Below are positions 16,585 through 24,849 of a stretch of 55,178 nucleotides of DNA, one piece after another. The notes under the pieces are model-generated. The model was not told the origin of the DNA. It saw only the letters and a list, made by a program, of their open reading frames with translations, and ran no database searches. A program made the position numbers and the translations under genes. Every line of letters begins with the position of its first letter. Within the stretch, counting starts at the first letter, position 1. Origin of the DNA: Clostridium sulfidigenes (GTDB taxonomy: Bacteria; Bacillota; Clostridia; Clostridiales; Clostridiaceae); NCBI RefSeq assembly GCF_000732635.1, contig NZ_JPMD01000039.1, forward strand, positions 1-55,178. Direction: 5' to 3'.

Positions 16585-17675
16585 GGCTCTGTTGAAAATT
16601 ACAGTGATAGAATATCCATGCTATGAGAATATTGGTGGACGTCCCTTAAAATTCGTGCTGAAATAAGGCTTTGTGCCCCTAAAAAATATAGGCGTAGCCT
16701 CACATTTTGACTCTATGTATTTAAAGAGAAACATATAATTACTAAGATACTTAGTTGAAACACCTTTATAGGGCCTCATAAAACTTTTTACTTTGCTATG
16801 AAGGTTATTAATTCTTTGGATATTATATGAACCTACTCTGCGAGAACCCGTAGGGATTGCTACATGTTTTGATTTACTATAGGAAGATAGTGTTTTGTAA
16901 CTAAACAGCGAATCGGTTACAAGCACACTATCTTTTTTTATTACACTTCCTAGTACTCTTAAAAGATCACTACTTCCTGGACGTCCCATACAGCTAGGCT
17001 CAATTATAATACTTTTCTTACTATCTAAAGCCGTGAGTACACATACTTGCATCTTAGATATTCCTCTAAATTTAGCTGGAGTTCCTCTCCTGTGAGGTTT
17101 TCTTGGCATGATAAAGCCATCCCTACTGTGATTACCTTTGAATGATTCTCTAAAGTAAATTTCATCAGCTTGAATTTGCCCACATAACTCTTTAGTTTTT
17201 AAGTTGTCTCTTAAAGCATCAAGAATCTTATGACGCCAAAGAAAAGCTGTCTTTAAACTTATGGGAATGATTTTTATAGTTTCTCTCAAGGAATATCCTT
17301 GAAATAATAAATGAACATACTCACTCCAAGTATTAATTTCTTTTCTTGAATAATATATTGGAGTATTTGTAACACTAATAAAAGATTTTAAGCAAGTTTT
17401 GCATAGATATCTCTGTGTTGTTTTATTCTTACCATTCTTTACAATACGGCTTCTATCACAGTAAGGGCAACATAACTCCTTAGCCTTTTTATTTATTAAA
17501 ACATCATTCATTGTTTTACTTATTTCTAAAATTAGTTTTAATCTTTCATTTTCTTTTAATTCACTAGCTAACGCTAACACTTCGTGATAATTTGGCGAAC
17601 TCATTTTCAAACCTCCATAATTAATGTTCATATAAATTCTCTCCAAGATTTATCACTTTAATCAACTACAGAGCC
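16585..17675 (-). mobile_element. Complete IS1595-family insertion sequence (1091 bp)
   Basis: The tips are 25-base imperfect inverted repeats: both begin GGCTCTGT and end with AGTGATA, with about 20 of 25 positions equal (16585-16609 and 17651-17675). The element carries a single transposase gene and is flanked by the perfect duplication TAGATTTA. Intact ends, an intact transposase and an unchanged duplication suggest a recent insertion. It lies between the YgjV-like gene and the terminator of mrp, so it interrupts no gene. Confidence 0.92.
16621..17604 (-). CDS. IS1595-family transposase
   Basis: 327 residues. The N-terminal zinc ribbon has C46-x2-C49 and C68-x2-C71 (CPYC and CKTC). The catalytic ISXO2-type domain has Asp147 in QADEIYF and Asp231 in VTDSLF. 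At the position where DDE enzymes have the third acid, the sequence is INNLHSKVKSFM (265-276), an Asn-type third site as in several IS1595 subgroups. The start is ATG 17602-17604, seven bases after GGAGG; longer forms from TTG 17646 or ATG 17631 are possible. There is no frameshift, so the enzyme may be active. Confidence 0.9.
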   Translation of the reverse strand: MSSPNYHEVLALASELKENERLKLILEISKTMNDVLINKKAKELCCPYCDRSRIVKNGKNKTTQRYLCKTCLKSFISVTNTPIYYSRKEINTWSEYVHLLFQGYSLRETIKIIPISLKTAFLWRHKILDALRDNLKTKELCGQIQADEIYFRESFKGNHSRDGFIMPRKPHRRGTPAKFRGISKMQVCVLTALDSKKSIIIEPSCMGRPGSSDLLRVLGSVIKKDSVLVTDSLFSYKTLSSYSKSKHVAIPTGSRRVGSYNIQRINNLHSKVKSFMRPYKGVSTKYLSNYMFLFKYIESKCEATPIFFRGTKPYFSTNFKGRPPIFS

Positions 17676-17683
17676 TAGATTTA
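17676..17683. repeat. Target-site duplication, right copy
   Basis: TAGATTTA directly after the right tip of the IS1595-family element, identical to 16577-16584. Confidence 0.9.
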
Positions 17684-17696
17684 AAACAAAAAATAT

Positions 17697-17733
17697 AAAA
17701 ACTATCTCAAATCAAAGACTTAAGATAGTTTTT
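17697..17733. terminator. Rho-independent terminator of mrp
   Basis: AAAAACTATCT and AGATAGTTTTT pair around a 15-base loop. T-runs follow on both strands. It stands 82 bases past the mrp stop on the minus strand. Confidence 0.75.
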
Positions 17734-17814
17734 ATATTTTTATACTGTTATAAACTGATATAATGATACACTAATTTATAAAAAAGTTATAATAATTATC
17801 TATTATACTTACTC

Positions 17815-18633
17815 TTATAAATTATTAATTATGTTTTCAACAATTTTATTAAATATGTTTTTAAATTCATCTTGATGCTCTTCACCTTTTGATAAATTGC
17901 TTATACTACTTATCATAGGTAATTCACCTAAAAGATTTAAATCTAGATTTTTCAAGAACTTTTCTGTATCTTCTCCATTAAATAATTTAATTTTTTTATC
18001 ACAATCAGGACACTTAATATAACTCATATTCTCAATAACGCCTAAAACTTTTATATTTAATTTTCTAGTCATATTAACTGCCTTTGCAACTATCATAGAT
18101 ACAAAATCTTGAGGAACAGATATCATTACTATTCCATTTATCGGAATATCTTGCATTACAGTTAGTGCTACGTCTCCTGTTCCTGGTGGCATATCAACAA
18201 CTAAATAGTCTAATTCTCCCCAAATTACATCTGTCCAAAACTGCTTAACCATTCCACCAATCATAGGACCTCTCCAAATTACAGGATCTTCTTCATTCTC
18301 TACTAGCAGATTTAACGACATAACTTTTATTCCTTCTTGAGATTCAATAGGATATATATTTTTACCATCCGCCATAGCTTTTTGTCCTGTAATTCCAAGA
18401 AGTCTTGGTATACTTGGCCCTGTAATATCTGCATCTAAAATCCCTACTTTATATCCTTTTTCCTTTAATTGTCTTGCTATTAAAGTAGCCATGGATGATT
18501 TACCAACGCCACCTTTTCCACTCATAACTCCAATAATTTTTTTAACATTGTTTAAAGGATTGTTCTCAACTCCACAACTTCCTTTATCTTTACTGCATCC
18601 ACCATTGGATGGACATGTATCACATGTTGACAT
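17815..18633 (-). CDS. mrp: Mrp/NBP35 (ApbC) family Fe-S cluster carrier ATPase
   Basis: A 272-residue cytoplasmic P-loop protein. It has an N-terminal Cys-rich stretch (C4, C7, C13, C20), a deviant Walker A GKGGVGKS (39-46), the DADITGPS switch region, the DMPPGTGD motif (147-154) and the C-terminal pair C208-x2-C211 (KCPDC) that bridges a [4Fe-4S] cluster in the dimer. The family loads Fe-S clusters onto target enzymes. GGAGATG precedes the ATG, and a good sigma-A-like promoter lies at 18673-18701. It fits a strict anaerobe rich in Fe-S enzymes, such as those encoded elsewhere in this window. Confidence 0.92.
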   Translation of the reverse strand: MSTCDTCPSNGGCSKDKGSCGVENNPLNNVKKIIGVMSGKGGVGKSSMATLIARQLKEKGYKVGILDADITGPSIPRLLGITGQKAMADGKNIYPIESQEGIKVMSLNLLVENEEDPVIWRGPMIGGMVKQFWTDVIWGELDYLVVDMPPGTGDVALTVMQDIPINGIVMISVPQDFVSMIVAKAVNMTRKLNIKVLGVIENMSYIKCPDCDKKIKLFNGEDTEKFLKNLDLNLLGELPMISSISNLSKGEEHQDEFKNIFNKIVENIINNL

Positions 18634-18672
18634 AAAATCATCTCCTCATTATTATTGGTATTTACTAAATTT

Positions 18673-18701
18673 ATATTACTGCTGTTTTAAATTGTTGTCA
18701 A
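18673..18701 (-). promoter_or_regulatory. Promoter of mrp
   Basis: TTGACA (18696-18701) and TAATAT (18673-18678) on the minus strand are separated by exactly 17 bases. The -10 lies about 40 bases before the mrp start codon. Confidence 0.65.
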
Positions 18702-18803
18702 ATGCCAATAATGAAATTTATTATGATCCTATATGAATAAATTATATTTTTGTCTAGCATATTATAAAATTAAAATATAACATCTAAAAATCACTCTAAT
18801 AAT

Positions 18804-18910
18804 CCCTAAAGGACAACGACTTCTAAGTATCAAATAAACCAATACTTAGAAGTCTGTTAGCAAGCTTCATGGAGAGAAAAACTCCCTCTAAAGCAAGAAC
18901 TCTGTTTATA
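18804..18910 (-). repeat. Dispersed structured repeat, copy B
   Basis: Read on the minus strand it starts TATAAACAGAGTTCTT and ends GTCGTTGTCCTTTAGGG, as copy A at 4470-4559 does. The conserved inner hairpin has arms ACTTCTAAGTAT and ATACTTAGAAGT, with a C-G pair where copy A has A-T. The first, variable hairpin is longer here: GCTTTAGAGGGAG, a T loop, then CTCTCC...GAAGC. It follows the zinc-ribbon gene stop by 18 bases and lies upstream of the mrp promoter. It may be a mobile hairpin element or a small RNA. Confidence 0.75.
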
Positions 18911-18928
18911 TCATTAACCCATTTAATT

Positions 18929-19096
18929 TTATTCCCACGTTTCACTACAGTAACTACATAATCTTTTATTGTCTAAACAATCCCTATTACCACATCGTAT
19001 ACATTCTTCATATCCTTCATCATAATAACTAATTTCATTTTCAAAATTATATTCTTCTCCTAAATTGTCTTCTGGTAATACATAATTATTCATCAT
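18929..19096 (-). CDS. 55-residue zinc-ribbon protein
   Basis: A small acidic protein beginning MMNNYVLPED. The C-terminal half carries two cysteine pairs, ECIRCGNRDC and LCSYCSETW, which look like a zinc-binding ribbon. AGGAGG lies five bases before the tandem ATG start. A second cysteine in the first knuckle (NRDC) gives five cysteines in all. It is co-directional with mrp but separated by the structured repeat. I do not recognise the family; a nucleic-acid or protein-binding adaptor is possible. Confidence 0.7.
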   Translation of the reverse strand: MMNNYVLPEDNLGEEYNFENEISYYDEGYEECIRCGNRDCLDNKRLCSYCSETWE

Positions 19097-19485
19097 ATTT
19101 TCCTCCTAATTTTAATATTCCTTACTCCATAGAATTTAATAATATATTTTCCTGTTTTTAATATATTTATACTTAACAAACCATTTTATAATACAATTCA
19201 CTATTATGAAATGTTAAGAATTTCAGAAATTATTATATGGCTTATTTCTGCTAGTTACTATTAGCAAAACTTTTAATTTATTATGTAATAAATTGTTGGT
19301 TTTTGTAGTTATAACGTTTTCTGATAGACTGATTTTATTTATTTTAATTTATAATAAGAGTTATATACTAATATTTATTATGTTATCCTATATAAGGAAT
19401 TGTTGCGTATTTTCACGTAACTACAACTATCATAAATTTCATTCATAAACATGAATTGATTTTACAGTGTATAAGGGGGATTACA
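19097..19485. other. Upstream region of the peptide transporter operon
   Basis: 389 AT-rich bases without a gene. It contains a CodY-like palindrome (19218-19232), an imperfect inverted repeat GTTGCGT-ATTTTC-ACGTAAC (about 19404-19423), and TGCTA...TAGCA around 19248-19265. Promoters for the zinc-ribbon gene (minus) and the transporter (plus) must lie here, but I cannot fix them. Confidence 0.4.
19218..19232 (+). promoter_or_regulatory. Possible CodY-type box
   Basis: GAATTTCAGAAATTA matches the CodY consensus AATTTTCWGAAAATT at 11 of 15 positions and is itself palindromic. Peptide transporter operons are classic CodY targets in Firmicutes. It lies about 255 bases before the start codon, so the assignment is tentative. 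Confidence 0.3.
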
Positions 19486-21078
19486 ATGAAAAAGACTAGA
19501 TTTCTCAGTATTGGACTATCTTTAATACTATCCTTGTCCTTAATTGGATGTAGTTCAAAAAATAGTTCTACTAATACTGAGTCCAAAAAGAATGAAACTG
19601 CTCAACAACAAATAAAGGATGGAGGAACAATGATATTTTCAGCTAGAACTGATCCAAGTTGCCTAAATCCTTTTTTTCAACAAAACAGGGTTACTTATAC
19701 AATAAACAATGCCTTATTTGATCCACTATATGTAGTTGATAAAGATGAAGTAAGATATTACTTAGCAGAAAGTATGGAAACTTCTGAAGATAAACTTACA
19801 TATACATTAAAATTAAAAGATAATTTAACATGGCATGATGGTACAAAAATAACAGCAGATGATGTTGTTTATAGTGTAAATGTAGCTAAAGATGAAAGTC
19901 AGGGAATTGATGCTAGACAAACTTTTGTTATTGATAAAAAAGAAGTCCAAGCTAATAAAATTGATGACTTAACTGTTGAATTTAAACTTCCAAATACCTT
20001 TGCACCATTCTATATATCAATTGGAGATTTTAAAATAATTCCAAAACATATCTTTGAAGGTGAAAGCAATTTAGCAGAATCAGATAAAAATAATACTCCA
20101 GTAGGTTCTGGTCCTTTTAAATTTAAAGAATGGAAAAAGGGTGAAATGGTAACCCTAGAAAGATTTGATGATTACTATTTAGGAAAACCTCATTTAGATA
20201 GTGTGGTTTATAGAATAATTCCAGATGATAATACTTCAAAAATTGCTTTTGAAAATGGAGAAGTTTCTGCAGCATACTTAGCTGAAGATAAGTTTGAAAC
20301 TTTCTCATCAGATGATAGGTTTAAAACTCATTCTTTTGATGAAGGAATGCTAAACTATATTATACTTAATGAAAAAAATGAAAACTTAAGTAAAAAAGAA
20401 GTTAGACAAGCTATATCCTATGCCCTAAATAAAGAAGAGATTTTAAAAACATCCTATACTAATTTAGAAAACACTGAAAAAGCTTACTCTATTTTAACTC
20501 CAAACACAAAATTCTATACTGATGATGTAGAAAAATATGATCAAAACTTAGATAAAGCAAAAGAGCTTATGGAAAAGTCTGGTGTAGGTAATATAAAATT
20601 GAATTTTCAATACACTCCAAAAGATAGCAAAATTGCCATGGTTGTTAAACAACAACTTTCTACTATCGGCATAGAAGTAGATGCTCAGCAAATAGATGAC
20701 AATGTATACTTCTCAAAAATCCTTGGGGAACAAGAAAGAGATTACGATATACTTATAAATGGATATGTAATGGGAAATGATCCAGATGGATATTCTAGTG
20801 CTTATATGTCTGGTGGTAGCTTTAATGCTCAATGTTATAATAACAAAGAACTAGACAAGTTGTGGAAGGATGGAGCTTCTCAATCAGATGATGCAAAGAG
20901 AAAAGAATTATATGAAAAAATTCAAAAGACCATAGCTGATGATGCTGTAGTATACCCATTATATTATTCAAAGTCATTAATCGGAGTTGATGCTAAATTT
21001 GGTGGAATTGAAGATGCCAAATTAGTACCTATATATATGTTTGAAGATTTATCAAAAATATATATGATTCAACAATAA
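19486..21078 (+). CDS. Peptide ABC transporter substrate-binding lipoprotein (OppA/SBP_bac_5 family)
   Basis: 530 residues. The signal peptide ends in the lipobox SLIGC, so the mature protein is lipid-anchored at about Cys22. The body has the family-5 binding-protein landmarks: FDPLYVVDKD, LTWHDGTKITADDVVYS, PVGSGPFKFKEWKKGE, and VRQAISYALNKEEI. It captures peptides, or a small ligand such as a nickel complex, for the two permeases encoded downstream. The start is ATG 19486 with AAGGGGGA upstream. A strong hairpin after the gene probably makes it more highly expressed than the permeases. Confidence 0.9.
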   Translation: MKKTRFLSIGLSLILSLSLIGCSSKNSSTNTESKKNETAQQQIKDGGTMIFSARTDPSCLNPFFQQNRVTYTINNALFDPLYVVDKDEVRYYLAESMETSEDKLTYTLKLKDNLTWHDGTKITADDVVYSVNVAKDESQGIDARQTFVIDKKEVQANKIDDLTVEFKLPNTFAPFYISIGDFKIIPKHIFEGESNLAESDKNNTPVGSGPFKFKEWKKGEMVTLERFDDYYLGKPHLDSVVYRIIPDDNTSKIAFENGEVSAAYLAEDKFETFSSDDRFKTHSFDEGMLNYIILNEKNENLSKKEVRQAISYALNKEEILKTSYTNLENTEKAYSILTPNTKFYTDDVEKYDQNLDKAKELMEKSGVGNIKLNFQYTPKDSKIAMVVKQQLSTIGIEVDAQQIDDNVYFSKILGEQERDYDILINGYVMGNDPDGYSSAYMSGGSFNAQCYNNKELDKLWKDGASQSDDAKRKELYEKIQKTIADDAVVYPLYYSKSLIGVDAKFGGIEDAKLVPIYMFEDLSKIYMIQQ

Positions 21079-21090
21079 AAATATATTTCT

Positions 21091-21129
21091 ATGGCTCATT
21101 TACCCTTTCCGGGTACTTGAGCCATTTTT
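21091..21129 (+). terminator. Intercistronic attenuator hairpin
   Basis: ATGGCTCA (21091-21098) pairs with TGAGCCAT (21118-21125), with ACCC/GGGT inside, followed by TTTTT. It separates the binding-protein gene from the permease genes. A leaky terminator here would give more binding protein than permease, as is common in such operons. Confidence 0.7.
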
Positions 21130-21161
21130 ACATAAATTTTTTACATAGAAAGGATAGTATT

Positions 21162-22121
21162 ATGAAAAATAAAATTACAAAGAGAATTTTACAAGCTATT
21201 CCTATGCTTTTATTTATATCTTTTGTATCTTTTTTACTTATGAATCTGGCTCCAGGAGATCCAGCTCAAGGATATATAACCCCTAAAATGTCAAAGGAAC
21301 AAGCAGATTTAATAAGAGTAAGTCTTGGACTGGATAAACCTATGCTAACTAGATATTTCTTATGGCTAAAAAATGTATTAAGTGGTGATTTTGGTTACTC
21401 CTTGGTTTCTAGACAAGCTGTAGCTAGTGAAATTTCTTCAAGATTTTTTGCTACCCTTGGACTTATGGGTTCTTCCCTACTTCTAGCTATTTTTATATCA
21501 ATTCCCCTAGGATTATATACGGGCATGCATAGAAATAAATTCTTAGACAGATTTACAAATATATTAAACTATATTGCAATCTCTATACCTAGCTTTTGGT
21601 TTGCAATGATATTGCTTTCAATATTTTCTTTAAAATTAAAGTGGCTTCCTAGTGTTGGTATGAGAACTATAGGTGTAACTTCAACATTAGATGTTATAAA
21701 ACACGGTATATTACCTACTATAGTACTCAGTTTTTCTAATATAGCTGTTCTTACAAGATATGTACGTTCTTGTACTATAACAGAATTAAAACAAGATTAT
21801 ATTGTTACCGCAATTTCCAAAGGTGCAAGTAAGAATAGAATTCTATTTAAACATATCATGAAAAATGCTCTTCTTCCAATGATAACAATTCTTGGAATGA
21901 GCTTACCATCTTTAGTTTCTGGTGCATTTATCACTGAAACTATCTTTGGATGGCCTGGTATGGGGAGACTTGGCATTAACTCAATAAAAGCCTTAGATTA
22001 TCCAGTTATAATGGCTATGACTTTAGTTACCTCAATAATGGTTGTTATAGGAAATCTACTTGCTGATATTAGTTATGTACTAGTAGATCCTAGAATACGT
22101 AGGGGGAATGAAAATGTTTAG
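21162..22121 (+). CDS. Peptide ABC transporter permease (OppB/DppB-like)
   Basis: 319 residues with about six membrane segments. The N-terminal LLFISFVSFLLMNLAPGDPA is the usual OppB/DppB opening. The EAA-type loop (TAISKGASKNRILFKHIMKNALLP, within about 225-250) contacts the ATPase, and VSGAFITETIFGWPGMGRLG is the family C-terminal motif. The start is ATG 21162 with AAAGGATAG; the in-frame TTG at 21117 lies within the attenuator hairpin and is rejected. It overlaps the next permease by eight bases. Confidence 0.9.
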   Translation: MKNKITKRILQAIPMLLFISFVSFLLMNLAPGDPAQGYITPKMSKEQADLIRVSLGLDKPMLTRYFLWLKNVLSGDFGYSLVSRQAVASEISSRFFATLGLMGSSLLLAIFISIPLGLYTGMHRNKFLDRFTNILNYIAISIPSFWFAMILLSIFSLKLKWLPSVGMRTIGVTSTLDVIKHGILPTIVLSFSNIAVLTRYVRSCTITELKQDYIVTAISKGASKNRILFKHIMKNALLPMITILGMSLPSLVSGAFITETIFGWPGMGRLGINSIKALDYPVIMAMTLVTSIMVVIGNLLADISYVLVDPRIRRGNENV

Positions 22122-22959
22122 TGTTAGATTTAAAGAAAACTTTATAAGAGAGCTTAAAAAAAATAAATTAGGAATATTTGCTTTAATATGCTTAACATTA
22201 ATAATTATTTTATCTGTTTTTGCATTTTTGACTCCTTATAATCCCGATACTATTGATATGAGTAATCAATTTATTTCTCCAAATTTAAAAAATATATTTG
22301 GAACAGATGAACTCGGAAGAGATTACTTTACTAGAGCTTTATATGGTGCACGAATCTCCTTAATAGTAGGTGTACTCTCCATGATGGTATCTATATTCAT
22401 CGGCACCCTAGTTGGTGCTATAAGTGGACTATTAGGAGGCAAAGTTGATGCTATTATAATGAGAATAATAGACATGTTAATGAGTATACCTCTATTCTTT
22501 TTACTACTAATAGTAAATTCTTATTTAAGACCAAGTATAGCCAATATAATAATCATTATAGGTATATTTGGATGGATGAGTATCGCTAGAATAGTCCGCT
22601 CAGAAACATTATCTATAAAAGAAAGGGATTATATTCTATGTTCTAAAGCCTTAGGTAGCAATAATATAAAAATAGTAAAAACACATATAATACCTAATGC
22701 TATTTCCACAGTAATTGTTGCAGCTAGCATAAATATAGCCGATGCTATACTTATGGAATCATCTTTAAGTTTTTTAGGTCTAGGGGTACAACAACCGATG
22801 GCTTCTCTCGGAAGCATGCTTCAAACTGCTCAATCCAGAATTGGTGATAAGACTTACTTAGCAATTTTTCCAGGTCTTATGATACTATTAATTGTATTAA
22901 GCTTTAATGTTCTTGGTGATATCTTGAGAGTAGCATTAGATCCGTCTCAAGGAGAGTAA
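22114..22959 (+). CDS. Peptide ABC transporter permease (OppC/DppC-like)
   Basis: 281 residues. It shows the OppC opening (LGIFALICLTLIIILSVFAF), FGTDELGRDYFTRALYGARISL, an EAA loop (CSKALGSNNIKIVKTHIIPNA) and SSLSFLGLGVQQPMASLG. AGGGGGAAT precedes two candidate ATGs; the second (22114) has the better spacing, the first is 22108. The operon ends after this gene at a strong terminator, so no ATP-binding subunits are encoded with it. The transporter must borrow ATPases from elsewhere. Confidence 0.9.
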   Translation: MFSVRFKENFIRELKKNKLGIFALICLTLIIILSVFAFLTPYNPDTIDMSNQFISPNLKNIFGTDELGRDYFTRALYGARISLIVGVLSMMVSIFIGTLVGAISGLLGGKVDAIIMRIIDMLMSIPLFFLLLIVNSYLRPSIANIIIIIGIFGWMSIARIVRSETLSIKERDYILCSKALGSNNIKIVKTHIIPNAISTVIVAASINIADAILMESSLSFLGLGVQQPMASLGSMLQTAQSRIGDKTYLAIFPGLMILLIVLSFNVLGDILRVALDPSQGE

Positions 22960-22993
22960 ATTTAAAAGAACACTTAGAATATCTAGATATATA

Positions 22994-23035
22994 AAAGAAG
23001 CCTAGGTTAAATTACCACTAACCTAGGCTTCTTTT
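22994..23035 (+). terminator. Rho-independent terminator of transporter operon
   Basis: AAGAAGCCTAGGTTA and TAACCTAGGCTTCTT form a perfect 15-bp stem, followed by TTTT on the plus strand. The minus strand also gives TTTT, so it can serve the convergent degV gene. Confidence 0.85.
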
Positions 23036-23079
23036 GCTATATTATAAATAAATATTCCATAATAATTCTTAATAAGTTC

Positions 23080-23958
23080 TTATTTCAAGTTTTTGTTTCC
23101 CATAAATGTTAGACCAATCATTCCTTGTCCAGTGTGAGTTCCAATTATGGGACCTATAGTACTAATAATAATATCTTTCACGAGTTCCTTTTCTCTAATA
23201 ATATTAGCAAGATACTCAGCCCTTTCTAAGCTATCTGCATGACCTATGATAATAGTTTGATCCTTCAGGTTCATACCATCTTCTAGCATCTTATCTAGTA
23301 ATTTCTCCAAGGATTTTTTCTCTCCTCTTACTTTAGACACATTCACTAGCTTTCCCTCATAGTCAACACTCAATACAGGCTTTATCTTTAAGGTTGTCCC
23401 AATAATTGCTTCCACTGAAGAAATCCTTCCACCTCGTTTTAAGTGATGTAAATCTTCAACTGTAAACCAGTGACAAGTATTATTTCTATGTTCTTCTATC
23501 CACTTCACCAATTCCTCAATGGCTAAGCCTTCTTCTTTTTTCATTGCAGCATTATATACTAGAAGCCCTTCCCCAACTGAAGCTGAAAGAGAGTCAACTG
23601 ATATAATTTTTCTTTCAGGGTATTCCTCTTTAAGGTCTTGTATCACTAATTGAGAGTTATTATATGTTCCACTAAGTCCCGAAGAAAATGCTATATATAA
23701 AATATCCTTTCCTTCCTTCAACAACTTTTCAAAGCACTCTCTATAAGTAAAATAATTTATCTGTGTTGTAACAGAAGTATCACCATTTTTTAGTCTCTCA
23801 TAAAACTCATGGCTTGTCATTTCTCTCTCATCAGGATAGTGTGTATAAGTTTTATTTTCCATATCAAAGGCCATAGGTATAATGCCTATATTTATTTTCT
23901 CTATAATATCAAGAGGTAAATCTACCGTTGAATCTGTAATAATAACATAATCTTTCAT
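23080..23958 (-). CDS. DegV family protein (fatty-acid-binding, FakB-like)
   Basis: 292 residues with the family features: TDSTVDLP near the N-terminus, VTTQINYFTY, SSGLSGTYNNSQL, SVDSLSASVGEG, HHLKRGGRIS and the C-terminal IIGTHTGQGMIGLTFMG. DegV proteins bind one fatty acid; FakB members present it to the FakA kinase. The start is ATG 23956-23958 with AAAGGAGGAG upstream; a longer frame from 23991 contains that site. No fakA is nearby. Confidence 0.9.
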   Translation of the reverse strand: MKDYVIITDSTVDLPLDIIEKINIGIIPMAFDMENKTYTHYPDEREMTSHEFYERLKNGDTSVTTQINYFTYRECFEKLLKEGKDILYIAFSSGLSGTYNNSQLVIQDLKEEYPERKIISVDSLSASVGEGLLVYNAAMKKEEGLAIEELVKWIEEHRNNTCHWFTVEDLHHLKRGGRISSVEAIIGTTLKIKPVLSVDYEGKLVNVSKVRGEKKSLEKLLDKMLEDGMNLKDQTIIIGHADSLERAEYLANIIREKELVKDIIISTIGPIIGTHTGQGMIGLTFMGNKNLK

Positions 23959-24108
23959 ATATTCTCCTCCTTTATAATTCATTTTTTCCATACTATATGT
24001 GCCTAAAATACTATTTTAACATTTTTTAAGCCTAATGTATATGAATAGATTTCTCAATTTGTTCATATAGTAACTAATTTTCTTGTATTTAAGCTATATA
24101 AAGCTTAT

Positions 24109-24672
24109 TTATATTAAATTATACTCATAGGTAAGCTCTATATGTTCCTTTTCCACTTCAATTAAAGCTTCGAAAACTCTTTTTACATTTTCATCGCATA
24201 CTTCATTCTTATATCTTTCATAATAGTAAACAGCATGCTCTTCTCTTTCCTTTGCCAATTTCAAAAGTGCTTCGTCACTATCATACTTGTCATAGTTTAT
24301 TTTAGTCAAAGCAGGTGTTTTAGTAAAACCTCCTAATCCCATATGAACCTTTGAATGAAAAATTTCTATTTTCGATAAAGCCTGAAAAGCCTTAGAAACT
24401 TCTTCACTCTTTGCTTTTTTAGCTGCTTCTTTATAAAACTCTCCATTAAATATTTCAAGCTTAACGGCATGGTCTAAAATTCTTAATGTGTTTATATCTA
24501 GCTTCTTACTATCTACTTCAATAACTTCATCATCACCACTTAAATAAATACTGCTTACTCCACAGAACGGACAGTATACTATGTTACTTATAGAATTTTT
24601 ATTTATAAAAGCAAATGAATTAAAATCATAATTCTTCTCATTAATATTCATTCCACATATTTTACACTTCAT
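24109..24672 (-). CDS. Rubrerythrin-like protein with N-terminal zinc ribbon
   Basis: 187 residues. The N-terminal domain has two CxxC knuckles, CKICG (about 3-7) and YCPFCG (about 34-39), that would bind iron or zinc. The C-terminal part (about 65-187) is a ferritin-like four-helix bundle with repeated glutamates and histidines in E-x-x-H type groups (KIEIFHSKVHMG, REEHAVYYYERY, VEKEHIELTYEY), ligands of a di-iron centre. In anaerobes such proteins remove peroxide or store iron. In classical rubrerythrin the rubredoxin domain is C-terminal; here it comes first, as in reverse rubrerythrins. The start follows GGAGG. Confidence 0.75.
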   Translation of the reverse strand: MKCKICGMNINEKNYDFNSFAFINKNSISNIVYCPFCGVSSIYLSGDDEVIEVDSKKLDINTLRILDHAVKLEIFNGEFYKEAAKKAKSEEVSKAFQALSKIEIFHSKVHMGLGGFTKTPALTKINYDKYDSDEALLKLAKEREEHAVYYYERYKNEVCDENVKRVFEALIEVEKEHIELTYEYNLI

Positions 24673-24729
24673 ATTAATTCCTCCTAAACTCAATATACAT
24701 TTTACCATATATTCAAAATGTTTAAAAAT

Positions 24730-24780
24730 AAAAAACCTTTAAAACATGTTAAATTAATTTTAATATGTCAAAGGTTTTTT
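24730..24780 (-). terminator. Terminator of speD-speE operon
   Basis: AAAAAACCTTT and AAAGGTTTTTT form the base of a long interrupted stem (ACAT/ATGT and TTAAA/TTTAA inside), with T-runs on both strands. It stands 70 bases after the speE stop. Confidence 0.75.
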
Positions 24781-24849
24781 ATTAATATTTTTAATTTTAT
24801 CTATATAGAAAAATATATCTTCAATTTCCTTTATTATGTATATTGAATA

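Noticed and set aside
18804..18910. Leader RNA of mrp
   Set aside because: A good promoter for mrp (18673-18701) lies between the repeat and the gene, so the repeat is not in the main mrp leader.
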